DNA of 64,000 nucleotides from Georhizobium profundi (lineage in GTDB: Bacteria; Pseudomonadota; Alphaproteobacteria; Rhizobiales; Rhizobiaceae), in contig NZ_CP032509.1 in assembly GCF_003952725.1 (NCBI RefSeq), forward strand, positions 4,054,001-4,118,000. The letters run 5' to 3'. This document shows, piece by piece, positions 18,612-26,639 of this stretch. The notes under the pieces were generated by a model, which made no database searches, was not told the DNA's origin, and was given only the letters and a program-made list of their open reading frames with translations. The position numbers and the translations under genes were made by a program. Each line of letters starts with the position of its first letter. Position 1 is the stretch's first letter.

Positions 18612-19586
18612 ATGCCGACAGTCGCTCCTCTCGACCTTGACGGGTATTGCGTCGCCGCGCGCTTCGTCTCCGGCATTCCGACATTCGCCATGGCGGACGG
18701 CACGGTCCATCGACTCGATCATGGCCACAAGACCGTGGAAGCGCATGACGGGCTGCTGGTGGCCAGTCTGTCTGGCGACGGCAAGACCCTTCTGACGGGC
18801 GGCGAGGATGGCAAGGTAAGCCGCATCTCAGCCACGGGCGAGATCGAGACGCTCGCCGAGATCGGTCGCAAATGGATTGGCCAGATCGCGTCCGGGCCTC
18901 AAGGGGTGATCGGCTTTTCCTCCGGGCGCACTGCCTATGTGCGGCTGGCAGACGGAACGCTCAAGGAGATCGCCTGCGAGCGAACGGTCGAGGGCATAGC
19001 CTTCGCGCCGAAGGGCCTGAGGGTGGCGCTTGCCCGCTACAATGGCGTGACCCTCGTCTGGGCCGGCATGGATTCCAAGCCCGCGGAACTTGAATGGAAG
19101 GGCAGCCACACCGGCATTACCTTCTCGCCCGACGGCAAGTATCTCGTCACCACGATGCAGGAACAGGCGCTGCATGGCTGGCGTATGTCCGACCTGCACG
19201 ACATGCGGATGTCTGGCTATCCGGCCAAGGTGAAGTCGCTGTCCTGGAGCTTCAAAGGCAAATGGCTTGCCTCATCCGGCGCGCCGGCCGCGATCGTGTG
19301 GCCCTTCGTCGGCAAGGATGGCCCGATGGGCAAGCCGCCGCTCGAACTCGGCACGCGGGGCGACGCGCTTGCCACCATCGTCGCCTGCCACCCGGCACAG
19401 GATGTAGTCGCCATCGGTTTCAATGACGGCATGATCCTTGCTGCACGCATGGAAGACGGCAAGGAAGTGCTTTTGCGCCGCCCCGGCAAGGGCGCCCTCT
19501 CCTCGCTCGACTGGAGCCGAGATGGTCACCAGCTCGTCTTCGGCTCCGAGGCCGGCGATTGCGGCGTGGTGGATATCACTGCTTGA
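18612..19586 (+). CDS. WD40 repeat protein paired with CobW GTPase
   Basis: This 324-residue beta-propeller protein has repeated segments such as GDGKTLLTGGEDGKVSRIS, GITFSPDGKYLVTTMQEQ, LSWSFKGKWLASSG and LSSLDWSRDGHQLVFGSEAG, roughly one every 40 residues as in WD40 blades. There is no signal peptide, so it should be cytoplasmic. It begins 4 nt after the CobW gene and is almost certainly co-transcribed and perhaps coupled. WD40 proteins are usually scaffolds; here the partner may be the GTPase or its metal-requiring client. The function is not known to me. Confidence 0.85.
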   Translation: MPTVAPLDLDGYCVAARFVSGIPTFAMADGTVHRLDHGHKTVEAHDGLLVASLSGDGKTLLTGGEDGKVSRISATGEIETLAEIGRKWIGQIASGPQGVIGFSSGRTAYVRLADGTLKEIACERTVEGIAFAPKGLRVALARYNGVTLVWAGMDSKPAELEWKGSHTGITFSPDGKYLVTTMQEQALHGWRMSDLHDMRMSGYPAKVKSLSWSFKGKWLASSGAPAAIVWPFVGKDGPMGKPPLELGTRGDALATIVACHPAQDVVAIGFNDGMILAARMEDGKEVLLRRPGKGALSSLDWSRDGHQLVFGSEAGDCGVVDITA

Positions 19587-19630
19587 GCGCAGCATCGGGT
19601 GCGGCGGCTCCGCACTCGACGCCAACTCCA

Positions 19631-19707
19631 CCTCATCCTGAGCCTGTCGAAGGACGATGTGGCCCCGTCCTGCCACGCGCTCGTGGTTCGACATGCTCAC
19701 CATGAGG
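19631..19707. repeat. REP-like imperfect palindrome
   Basis: Two arms, CCTCATCCTGAGCCTGTCG... at 19631-19654 and its near reverse complement at 19684-19707 (…GACATGCTCACCATGAGG), face each other across about 30 nt. This CCTCATCCTGAGC...GCTCACCATGAGG element is a familiar dispersed intergenic palindrome of alphaproteobacteria and is found next to gene ends. Here it follows the WD40 stop by 45 nt and may also act as a transcription barrier before the radical SAM gene. It is the only copy I noticed in the window. Confidence 0.7.
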
Positions 19708-19813
19708 GCTGCGAGAGATCATGCTGCGCCCTCGCCCTCGGATAAAGACCGATCGGCGGCTCTCAAATGAACTCCCAGTTTTACAATAAAAGACATAGAC
19801 GCCGGCCGCCTGC

Positions 19814-19828
19814 GAACATAGCATGAAC
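19814..19828. promoter_or_regulatory. LexA/SOS box of the alphaproteobacterial type
   Basis: GAAC-ATAGCAT-GAAC is an exact match to the direct-repeat LexA box known in alphaproteobacteria (GTTC-N7-GTTC read on the other strand). It ends 2 nt before the ATG of the radical SAM gene, overlapping the ribosome-binding region, so LexA binding would block transcription or clearance. The direct-repeat form, not a palindrome, is what the family of alphaproteobacterial LexA proteins recognises. The match is exact but short, so chance cannot be excluded. Confidence 0.68.
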
Positions 19829-19830
19829 GC

Positions 19831-21066
19831 ATGGCTCAGCTATCGACGTTGGAAAAACTGGCGATCCTTTCGGATGCTGCAAAATATGACGCCTCGTGTG
19901 CGTCCTCCGGATCGACGAAGCGCAACTCGCTTGGCACGGGTGGCATCGGGTCGACCACCGGGGCCGGCATTTGTCATTCCTATGCGCCGGACGGGCGATG
20001 CATTTCGCTCCTGAAAATCTTGCTGACGAATTTCTGCATCTACGATTGCGCCTATTGCATCAACCGATCGTCGTCGAATGTCCGGCGCGCCCGCTTCACC
20101 GTGCAGGAAGTCGTCGATCTGACGCTCGATTTCTACAAGCGGAACTACATCGAGGGGCTTTTCCTCTCCTCCGGCATCATTCGATCGCCGGACGAAACGA
20201 TGGGGCAACTGGTGGAAGTCGCGCGGCAGTTGCGCGTCACGCATCGCTTTGCCGGCTATATCCACCTCAAGACCATCCCCGACTGCGACCCGCTGCTGCT
20301 CGAGGAAGCGGGCCGGTTCGCCGACCGGCTCTCGATCAATGTCGAATTGCCCACCGATGATGGCGTCTCGCGCCTTGCCCCGGAAAAGCGGCCCGCGGAA
20401 ATCCGGAAGGCGATGGGCAATCTTCGGATGAAGATCGAGGAGAAATCCGAGCCGACGCTGCGCACCAAGAGAAAAGAACGCTTCGCGCCGGGCGGGCAGT
20501 CGACGCAGATGATTATCGGCGCCGATCCCGCCAATGACGACACGATCCTGAAAACCAGCGCCCGGCTCTATTCGAGCTATCATCTGAAGCGCGTCTACTA
20601 CTCCGCCTTCAGCCCGATACCGGATGCGAAATCGTCGCTGCCGCTTATCCAGCCGCCGCTGATGCGCGAGCATCGGCTGTACCAGGCCGACTGGCTGATG
20701 CGCTTCTATGGCTTCGAGCAGAACGAGATCCTGGCGGGCCAGAGCGACGGGATGCTCGATCTCGCCGTCGACCCCAAGCTTGCCTGGGCGCTCGCCAATC
20801 GCCAGCGTTTTCCAGTCGATGTCAACCGGGGCGATCGGGAATCGCTGCTGCGCGTGCCGGGGCTCGGCACCAAGGCCGTGGCGAAGATCCTGCAGGTGCG
20901 GCGCTACCGGACGCTCAGGCTCGAGGATGTCGGCCGGCTTTGCCAGTCGGTCAACAAGGTGCGGCCGTTCATCACCGCGCTCGATTGGCAACCGGGCGGG
21001 CTGACGGATAATCCTTCGCTCAAAGCGCGCATGACGCCGCAACCGGCGCAGTTGTCATTGTTCTAG
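19831..21066 (+). CDS. Putative DNA modification/repair radical SAM protein
   Basis: This 411-residue protein belongs to a radical SAM family that travels with UdgX-type uracil-DNA glycosylases (the TIGR03916 type). The cluster motif is CIYDCAYC (Cys69, Cys73, Cys76), here CX3CX2C. It is preceded by a conserved Cys/Gly-rich lead (SCASSGSTKR, GICHSYAPDGRCISLLKILL) and followed by NVELPTDDGVSRLAPEKRP. The C-terminus holds a helix-hairpin-helix DNA-binding segment (LLRVPGLGTKAVAKILQVRR). It sits 2 nt before the UdgX gene and directly behind a LexA-type box. The chemistry is unknown; a DNA lesion or base is the likely substrate. Confidence 0.9.
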   Translation: MAQLSTLEKLAILSDAAKYDASCASSGSTKRNSLGTGGIGSTTGAGICHSYAPDGRCISLLKILLTNFCIYDCAYCINRSSSNVRRARFTVQEVVDLTLDFYKRNYIEGLFLSSGIIRSPDETMGQLVEVARQLRVTHRFAGYIHLKTIPDCDPLLLEEAGRFADRLSINVELPTDDGVSRLAPEKRPAEIRKAMGNLRMKIEEKSEPTLRTKRKERFAPGGQSTQMIIGADPANDDTILKTSARLYSSYHLKRVYYSAFSPIPDAKSSLPLIQPPLMREHRLYQADWLMRFYGFEQNEILAGQSDGMLDLAVDPKLAWALANRQRFPVDVNRGDRESLLRVPGLGTKAVAKILQVRRYRTLRLEDVGRLCQSVNKVRPFITALDWQPGGLTDNPSLKARMTPQPAQLSLF

Positions 21067-21068
21067 CG

Positions 21069-22529
21069 ATGTACGCCGTCACCCTCGCCGATCAGACAGA
21101 TTTCGACGGGTGGCGCCACGCGGCCCGGCAGCTGGCGCTGGCCGGCGTCGAGCCGGGCGACGTCCGGTTCAGCGTGGTTGGGCAGACGGCGGAAGACCTT
21201 TTCGAGGATGCGTCATCGCTTCTGCCGGAACCGCCGGCCGGTGCGGAATTCACCGTGCCGCGCGAGGTGGTCAAGCGGCTCGAACAGGTGATCCATCACC
21301 GCGATCCGGATCGCTTCTCCTTCATGTACCGGCTGCTCCTGCGGGTTTCGCGCGAGAAAAACCTGCTCCGCATCGCATCCGACCCGGACATCCAGCGGCT
21401 CGAACGGATGGAAAAATCGATCCGGCGCGATGCCCACAAGATGCATGCCTTCGTGCGATTCCGGAAGATCGATGTGGCGGGCGAAGAATGGTTCGTCGCC
21501 TGGTTCGAGCCGGAGCATTATATCGCTGAGCGTGAAGCGGGCTTCTTTCGCGCGCGGTTCACCGGCATGAAATGGACGATCCTGACGCCTTGGCGTTCGA
21601 TCTCCTGGGACGGTGCGGACATCACGGTGATGCCGGGCGCCAGCAAGGAGGATGCACCGGCGGACGATGCGGCCGAGGATCTCTGGCGCACCTATTTCAC
21701 GTCGATCTTCAATCCCGCCCGGTTGAAGGTGAAGGCCATGCAGGCCGAGATGCCGAAGAAATACTGGCGGAACCTGCCCGAGGCGCCGCTCATTCCAGGC
21801 ATGATCGCCGGCGCCGGCAAGGCCGCGGAAGAGATGATCGCGCGCGCGCCCTCCCTTTCCGCGCCCCACCACGCCCGCATCCAGGAACAGTATTGGGAGC
21901 CGAAGAAGATGGGCGGCATGGCCGAGGAAGAGATCGCCGAAACGCTCGATGCGCTGGAGAAACAGGCCGAGGGCTGCCGACGTTGCCCTCTCTGGAAGGA
22001 TGCGACGCAGACCGTCTTTGGCGAAGGGCCACGCGATGCGGATGTCGTCTTTGTCGGCGAGCAGCCGGGCGACCAGGAGGATCTGGCGGGAAAACCCTTC
22101 GTCGGGCCAGCCGGACAGATGTTCAACGCTACGCTGGAAGAGGTCGGAATCGATCGTCAGCGCGTCTATGTCACGAATGCGGTGAAGCACTTCAAGTTCG
22201 AGCCGCGCGGCAAACGGCGCATCCACTCCAAGCCCAATTCCGGAGAAGTGCAGGCCTGCCGCTGGTGGCTCGACCAGGAACTGACGCTGATCCAGCCGAA
22301 GCTTACCGTGGCGCTTGGCGCAACAGCGCTCACCGCCTTGTCCGGCAAGACGTTGCCGGTAACGAAGAACCGGCGGCAGATCGTGACGACCGAGAGCGGG
22401 CTGCGCGTGTTCGTCACCGTGCACCCGTCCTTCCTGCTGCGCATTCCGGATAAGGAGACCGCTGCCCGCGAGCGCCGCCTCTTTGCGGAGGATCTTGCCG
22501 CCGTGCGGGACCTGATGAACGCGGCCTGA
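21069..22529 (+). CDS. UdgX family uracil-DNA glycosylase fused to DUF4130
   Basis: This 486-residue two-part protein has an N-terminal DUF4130-type domain (about 1-250, with RFSFMYRLLLRVSREKNLL and WFVAWFEPEHYIAEREAGFF) followed by a family 4-like uracil-DNA glycosylase (about 285-480). The glycosylase part has CRRCPLW, VFVGEQPGDQEDLAGKPFVG and KHFKFEPRGKRRIHSKP. The KRRIH loop (382-386) is the hallmark of UdgX, whose His forms a covalent bond with the DNA abasic sugar after uracil removal; here it is His386. HPSFLLR supplies the other active-site His. It is coupled to the radical SAM gene, 2 nt apart. The role of the DUF4130 half is unknown. Confidence 0.93.
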   Translation: MYAVTLADQTDFDGWRHAARQLALAGVEPGDVRFSVVGQTAEDLFEDASSLLPEPPAGAEFTVPREVVKRLEQVIHHRDPDRFSFMYRLLLRVSREKNLLRIASDPDIQRLERMEKSIRRDAHKMHAFVRFRKIDVAGEEWFVAWFEPEHYIAEREAGFFRARFTGMKWTILTPWRSISWDGADITVMPGASKEDAPADDAAEDLWRTYFTSIFNPARLKVKAMQAEMPKKYWRNLPEAPLIPGMIAGAGKAAEEMIARAPSLSAPHHARIQEQYWEPKKMGGMAEEEIAETLDALEKQAEGCRRCPLWKDATQTVFGEGPRDADVVFVGEQPGDQEDLAGKPFVGPAGQMFNATLEEVGIDRQRVYVTNAVKHFKFEPRGKRRIHSKPNSGEVQACRWWLDQELTLIQPKLTVALGATALTALSGKTLPVTKNRRQIVTTESGLRVFVTVHPSFLLRIPDKETAARERRLFAEDLAAVRDLMNAA

Positions 22530-22544
22530 GGCGCCAAAACGAAA

Positions 22545-22569
22545 GGGCCGCTCCGGGATGGAGCGGCCC
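22545..22569 (-). terminator. Intrinsic terminator of the GNAT gene
   Basis: A perfect 10-bp stem (GGGCCGCTCC / GGAGCGGCCC) with a 5-nt loop lies 27 nt beyond the GNAT stop. Read on the minus strand it is followed by TTTCGTTTT. It also sits 15 nt after the convergent UdgX stop and may stop transcription from that side too, although no T-run follows on the plus strand. Confidence 0.8.
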
Positions 22570-22595
22570 AACGCATTATCGATTGGAAAATCTTG

Positions 22596-23177
22596 TCAGG
22601 CCTTGCTGCCGGAAGCGCTGACAAAGCCTGCAGCACCGTCCAGATGACCGGGCTTGAGCTCCAGCGCGAGAAAGCGGTCGCGCTCGAACGGGCCAGGCAG
22701 CATCAGCGTCGCCGTCTTTTCGCCCGTGAAGCCAAAGCGCTCGTAATAGGGTGCGTCGCCAACGAGTAAAATCGCGCCATGGCCATAGCGCCGCGCCTTT
22801 TCGATCGCGCGCAACATCAGGCCCGTACCGATGCCGGCTGCCTTGGCCGATGGATCGACAGCGAGCGGGCCGAGCAGAAGCGCCGGCACGGCGCGCCCTT
22901 CCCGGTCGATGCCGGCATAGATGTCCCAAAGCCGCACCGTGCCGAGGATGTGGCCCGCACGGTTCTTGGCGACGAATGCGAGGCCGGCGGCCGGCAGGCG
23001 GCCGTGGCGCAGCTTCTCCGACGTCTTCGTGCGCCAGTCGGGCGCCATGGCGCGCGCAAGCAACGCATTGCGCTCGTCGATTTCATATGCAGCTTCCGCG
23101 CGGATGGTGATCAGATCCTCAGCGGCGAGGCCGGCTTTGGCGGTGTCGATCTGGTGGAACAGCGTGGTCATGGGCAT
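22596..23177 (-). CDS. GNAT family N-acetyltransferase
   Basis: This 193-residue acetyltransferase has the acetyl-CoA loop in PLAVDPSAKAAGIGTGLMLR (the R/Q-x-x-G-x-G/A region) and the closing strand VGDAPYYERFGF. Upstream parts (ERNALLARAM, GHILGTVRLWDI) match the YhbS-like subgroup. It lies about 100 nt downstream of ornithine decarboxylase on the same strand, so a polyamine-related substrate is possible but unproven. The ATG at 23177 is followed by a second in-frame ATG two codons later (23171), and either could be used. A clear terminator follows at 22545-22569. Confidence 0.9.
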   Translation of the reverse strand: MPMTTLFHQIDTAKAGLAAEDLITIRAEAAYEIDERNALLARAMAPDWRTKTSEKLRHGRLPAAGLAFVAKNRAGHILGTVRLWDIYAGIDREGRAVPALLLGPLAVDPSAKAAGIGTGLMLRAIEKARRYGHGAILLVGDAPYYERFGFTGEKTATLMLPGPFERDRFLALELKPGHLDGAAGFVSASGSKA

Positions 23178-23280
23178 GACTTTCGGGACGAATGGAGAGC
23201 ACGCGACTGCGCATCCACCCTGCGGTGGGCGCTGCAGCCAGTGGCAGACCTGTCGAGGGCTTAAACCCAGCCCCCGGCGG

Positions 23281-24414
23281 TCAGATGACGTAGGATCGGA
23301 GCGGTTCGAAGCCGTTGAAGGCCACGGACGCGTAGGTCGTCGTGTAGGCGCCGGTGCCTTCGATCAGAACCTCGTCGCCGATCGTCAGAGAGACGGGCAG
23401 CGGATAAGGCGCCTTTTCATAGAGCACGTCGGCGCTATCGCAGGTCGGGCCGGCGATCACGCAGTTTTCCATGTCGTCCGCGTCGCGGGCCGTGCGGATC
23501 GGGTAGCGGATCGCCTCATCCATCGTCTCGGCGAGACCGCCGAACTTGCCGATGTCGAGGAAGACCCAGCGCAGCTGATCGGTGTCGGCCTTCTTGGAAA
23601 CGAGCACGACTTCAGCCTTGATCACGCCGGCACTGCCGACCATGCCGCGGCCCGGCTCGATGATCGTCTCCGGCAGGTTGTTGCCGAAATGCTTGCGCAG
23701 CGCACCAAAGATCGCCTGGCCGTAGGCTTCTGCCGTCGGCACGTCCTTCAGGTACTTGGTTGGGAAACCGCCACCCATATTGACCATCTTGAGCTCGATG
23801 CCCTGCTGGGCGAGCTTTTCGAAGACACGGCGCGCGTCGGACAATGCTGCATCCCAGGCGTCGAGCTTGGTCATCTGCGAACCGACATGGAACGAGACGC
23901 CATAGGAGACGAGGCCGAGCTGGTGGGCGTAGACGAGCACGTCGACAGCCATTTGCGGCACGCAGCCGAACTTGCGCGACAGCGGCCATTCGGCACCTTC
24001 GCCATCGGTCAGGACGCGGCAGAACACGCGTGCGCCGGGGGCGGCACGGGCGACCTTCTCGACTTCCTCATGGCTATCGACGGCAAAGAGGTTGACGCCA
24101 AGCGCATGAGCACGCGCCACGTCGCGCTCCTTCTTGATCGTGTTGCCGAAGGAGATGCGGCGTGCGGTTGCACCAGCATCCAGGGCCATTTCGATTTCGG
24201 CCACGGAGGCGCAATCGAAGTTGGAGCCCATGGAAGCGAGAAGCTTCAGGATTTCGGGCGCAGGGTTGGCCTTGACGGCATAATAGATGGAGCTGTCAGG
24301 CAACGCCTTCTCGAAGGCGCGGTAATTGTCGCGCACGATGTCGAGATCGACGACGAGGCAAGGGCCTTCGGGACGTCGGGTTGCGAGGAAATCGCGGATA
24401 CGGTCAGTGGTCAT
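23281..24414 (-). CDS. Ornithine/lysine decarboxylase, alanine-racemase fold
   Basis: This 377-residue PLP-dependent fold-III decarboxylase makes putrescine from ornithine. Lys48 in YYAVKANP holds PLP, His176 is in GVSFHVGSQ, PGRGMVG (255-261) binds the phosphate, and Cys325-Asp326 in GPTCDSADVL complete the active site across the dimer. The length is typical of the alphaproteobacterial enzyme. I chose ATG 24414 because the family starts here and GGGAG lies 9 nt upstream; the frame is open for another 90 codons, but that part lies in a structured leader. A long leader (24415-24977) suggests RNA-level control, as described for this gene family. Confidence 0.94.
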   Translation of the reverse strand: MTTDRIRDFLATRRPEGPCLVVDLDIVRDNYRAFEKALPDSSIYYAVKANPAPEILKLLASMGSNFDCASVAEIEMALDAGATARRISFGNTIKKERDVARAHALGVNLFAVDSHEEVEKVARAAPGARVFCRVLTDGEGAEWPLSRKFGCVPQMAVDVLVYAHQLGLVSYGVSFHVGSQMTKLDAWDAALSDARRVFEKLAQQGIELKMVNMGGGFPTKYLKDVPTAEAYGQAIFGALRKHFGNNLPETIIEPGRGMVGSAGVIKAEVVLVSKKADTDQLRWVFLDIGKFGGLAETMDEAIRYPIRTARDADDMENCVIAGPTCDSADVLYEKAPYPLPVSLTIGDEVLIEGTGAYTTTYASVAFNGFEPLRSYVI

Positions 24415-24559
24415 CGGGGTCGCTCCCATTTCCATGCCCGGCTTGAAAAACCGGATGACAAAGGACGACGCCAGCCCGAAGGACGACGGCCGATGGAGGA
24501 CCGCAGTTCCGCAAGACTTGCGACGCAATGGCTGAACCAGCGCCCGCCCGGGCGATGAT

Positions 24560-24900
24560 TCGGACTTTGTCTGCCTTGGATTGGATGGGGGTGTCCCAAC
24601 CGCACTTTCGGCAATGAGGGTGTGCCTCTTCAGTAACCCCGGCATTTGGACAGCCGGCAGACACCAGAAAGGCCCGCACCGTCGTTGCTTCAAGATGTCC
24701 TCGCTCTTTCCGGTTGGCCGGAGAAGCGACTGGAGGGGTTAGTTCCAGGTACCTTACCGAATTTCCTCACCATTCGAGGGTTCGGCGGACACCCACAGGC
24801 ACGTGCGACTTTGGGCAGCACCGGAAATAGTGAGTCGCGCTGTCACAATCAAGAGGTTTTTGCATGGGGTCGCGTCGAACACGTAAGCGTCATTCGGCCC
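24560..24900 (-). promoter_or_regulatory. Probable structured 5' leader RNA of ornithine decarboxylase (speF-motif candidate)
   Basis: The 563-nt gap 24415-24977 has no convincing gene but is rich in stems on the minus strand: CCGGC/GCCGG around 24639-24657, TCCGG-TTGG-CCGGA at 24709-24722 with extended flanks, and GC-rich palindromes further downstream. A conserved leader called the speF motif is known upstream of alphaproteobacterial ornithine decarboxylases, and position and size fit. I could not align it to the Rfam model. The borders are approximate; the true RNA may run to near 24440 and 24950. A 102-codon frame on the plus strand here looks spurious. Confidence 0.5.
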
Positions 24901-24977
24901 CAGAATGCCGTTCTGCCCCTTGCGATCGCGGTATCCGACAACATATGCGGCTGAACTAAAGCAAGGACCTCCTTACA

Positions 24978-25877
24978 TTGGATACATTGACGCGCATTCG
25001 AGCCTTCATAGACGTGGTCGAGGCAGAGGGCTTTTCAGCAGCATCGCGCAAGATCGGCCGGTCTAAGGCGCTGCTTTCAAAATATGTCCGAGAGCTGGAA
25101 GACGAGCTCGGCGCCCTTCTCTTGAACCGCACGACGCGGCAATTCTCTCTCACCGAGGCGGGTCACACCTATTACAAGAGCGCGTCTGAAATCCTGAAGG
25201 AAATCGACAGCCTCGCGGACCTGGTTCGCGAGAACAACAGCGATCTGAAAGGCCGACTGCGGATTTCGGCCCCTCGCACCTTCGCCGACGCGGATATCGG
25301 TGCATCCCTCGTTGATTTCGCCGTCGATCACCCCGACCTGACGCTCGATGTCGTCGCCGATGACCGATTCGTCGATCTGGTGGAGGAAGGCTTCGACATC
25401 GCGATCCGCATCACACGGCTTGAGGATTCGGGCCTGATCGCCCGAAAGCTCGGGCCCTTCCGCATCCTCGTTTGCGCCTCGCCGGCGTTCATCAAGGATC
25501 ACGGGCCGCTGAACGACCCGACCGATCTCGCGCGCCTGCCCTGCATTCTCGACACCAATGGTCGCTCGCTCAGCAACTGGCGGTTCCAGCGCGCCGATGG
25601 CAGCCAGTTCACGGTCAACGTGAATGTTCGCATGGAGGTCAACAGCCCGATGATGGCCATGCGCGCTGCGATCGGCGGGCTTGGCGTGACGATGCTGCCG
25701 GACTTCGTGGCGAAGTCCGCGCTCGACAGCGGCGAACTCGTCTCGCTCTTTGAGGAAAACGGCATCGACGATCGCGGCATCTACGCGATCTATCCCCACC
25801 GCCGCTATCTGCCTGCCAAAGTTCGCGCCTTCGTCGACCATCAGACCGCATGGTTCAGGAAGCTGCATCAGGGCTGA
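24978..25877 (+). CDS. LysR family transcriptional regulator
   Basis: This 299-residue regulator has the N-terminal LysR helix-turn-helix (RAFIDVVEAEGFSAASRKIG, then LLSKYVRELEDELGALLLNR) and a LysR substrate-binding domain (LKGRLRISAPRTFADADIG, ISFEDI-like FDIAIRITRLEDSG, GGLGVTMLPDFV). There is no ATG before the HTH: TTG at 24978 follows an in-frame stop and an AAGGA site about 7 nt away, so a TTG start is chosen. It is divergent from ornithine decarboxylase and upstream of the DUF1007/NicO pair; either could be its target. Confidence 0.92.
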   Translation: MDTLTRIRAFIDVVEAEGFSAASRKIGRSKALLSKYVRELEDELGALLLNRTTRQFSLTEAGHTYYKSASEILKEIDSLADLVRENNSDLKGRLRISAPRTFADADIGASLVDFAVDHPDLTLDVVADDRFVDLVEEGFDIAIRITRLEDSGLIARKLGPFRILVCASPAFIKDHGPLNDPTDLARLPCILDTNGRSLSNWRFQRADGSQFTVNVNVRMEVNSPMMAMRAAIGGLGVTMLPDFVAKSALDSGELVSLFEENGIDDRGIYAIYPHRRYLPAKVRAFVDHQTAWFRKLHQG

Positions 25878-25979
25878 GAGGCCTGTTTCGCGAAAGCTTG
25901 CGGTGCCACGGTCGAATTTCAGCCGCCTTTTCAAGGCAAGCGGTGGCTATCGGGATTCGGGACAGTGTCAGGGGCATCG

Positions 25980-26639
25980 ATGAAAACGACGCGGAAAAGC
26001 GGATTGGCGCGCCTGGCGTTCGCCGGGATCTGCCTGCTGGCCCTGCCGACGTCTGCCGGCGCTCATCCTCATATCTTCGCCGAAGCACGGCTCGAGGTGA
26101 TGCTCGGCGACGATGGCAAGGTGGAAGAGCTTCGCCATGTGTGGCGTTTCGACGAGTTCTTTTCCTCCACCGTGATGCTGGAATTCGATGCGAACTCCAA
26201 CCTCGAACTCGAGCAGGAGGAGTTGGAGGCGATCGGCGAAACCGTGAAGCAGTCGCTGGGCGATTTCGACTATTACACCGCCATTCACCGAAACGGCGTC
26301 GATCTCGGCGTCCAGGCGCCCGATCGCATCTTCGCCAATTTCGAGAACGGCCAGCTTCTGATGTTCTTCGCGGTCAAACCCAAGGATGACGCACCGCTCG
26401 ATGGCAAGCTGACCTTCGGCGTCTACGATCCGACCATGTATGCCGCGATCGACTTCGTGAATGACGGCGACATGGTCGTCATGGGCAATGCCGGCGGATG
26501 CGAGAGCGCAGTGGTGCGGCCCGATCCCGATCAGGTGCTTGCCGAAATGCAGGGCAGCCTGACGGAAGCCTTCTTCAACGATCCCGAGGGCTACGACATC
26601 TCGCAGCTCTTCGCGACCCGGCTGGAGGTGACATGCTGA
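25980..26639 (+). CDS. DUF1007 family periplasmic protein
   Basis: This 219-residue secreted protein has a signal peptide (MKTTRKSGLARLAFAGICL... ending TSAGA) and the mature N-terminus HPHIFAEARLEV that defines DUF1007. Family members sit next to nickel/cobalt transporters and are thought to help present the metal; the HPH start could bind it. ELRHVWRFDEFFSSTV and NFENGQLLMFFAVKP are further family stretches. I chose ATG 25980 because the signal peptide begins there. It overlaps the following transporter gene by 7 nt. Confidence 0.85.
   Translation: MKTTRKSGLARLAFAGICLLALPTSAGAHPHIFAEARLEVMLGDDGKVEELRHVWRFDEFFSSTVMLEFDANSNLELEQEELEAIGETVKQSLGDFDYYTAIHRNGVDLGVQAPDRIFANFENGQLLMFFAVKPKDDAPLDGKLTFGVYDPTMYAAIDFVNDGDMVVMGNAGGCESAVVRPDPDQVLAEMQGSLTEAFFNDPEGYDISQLFATRLEVTC

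Noticed and set aside
17333..18703. N-terminal extension of the photolyase-like frame on the minus strand
   Set aside because: It is the antisense of the CobW gene, including a Met/Val-rich stretch created by the His codons; the true start at 17332 has a ribosome site.
24646..24954. 102-codon plus-strand frame in the ornithine decarboxylase leader
   Set aside because: No ribosome site, no motif, and it lies opposite a region rich in RNA stems.
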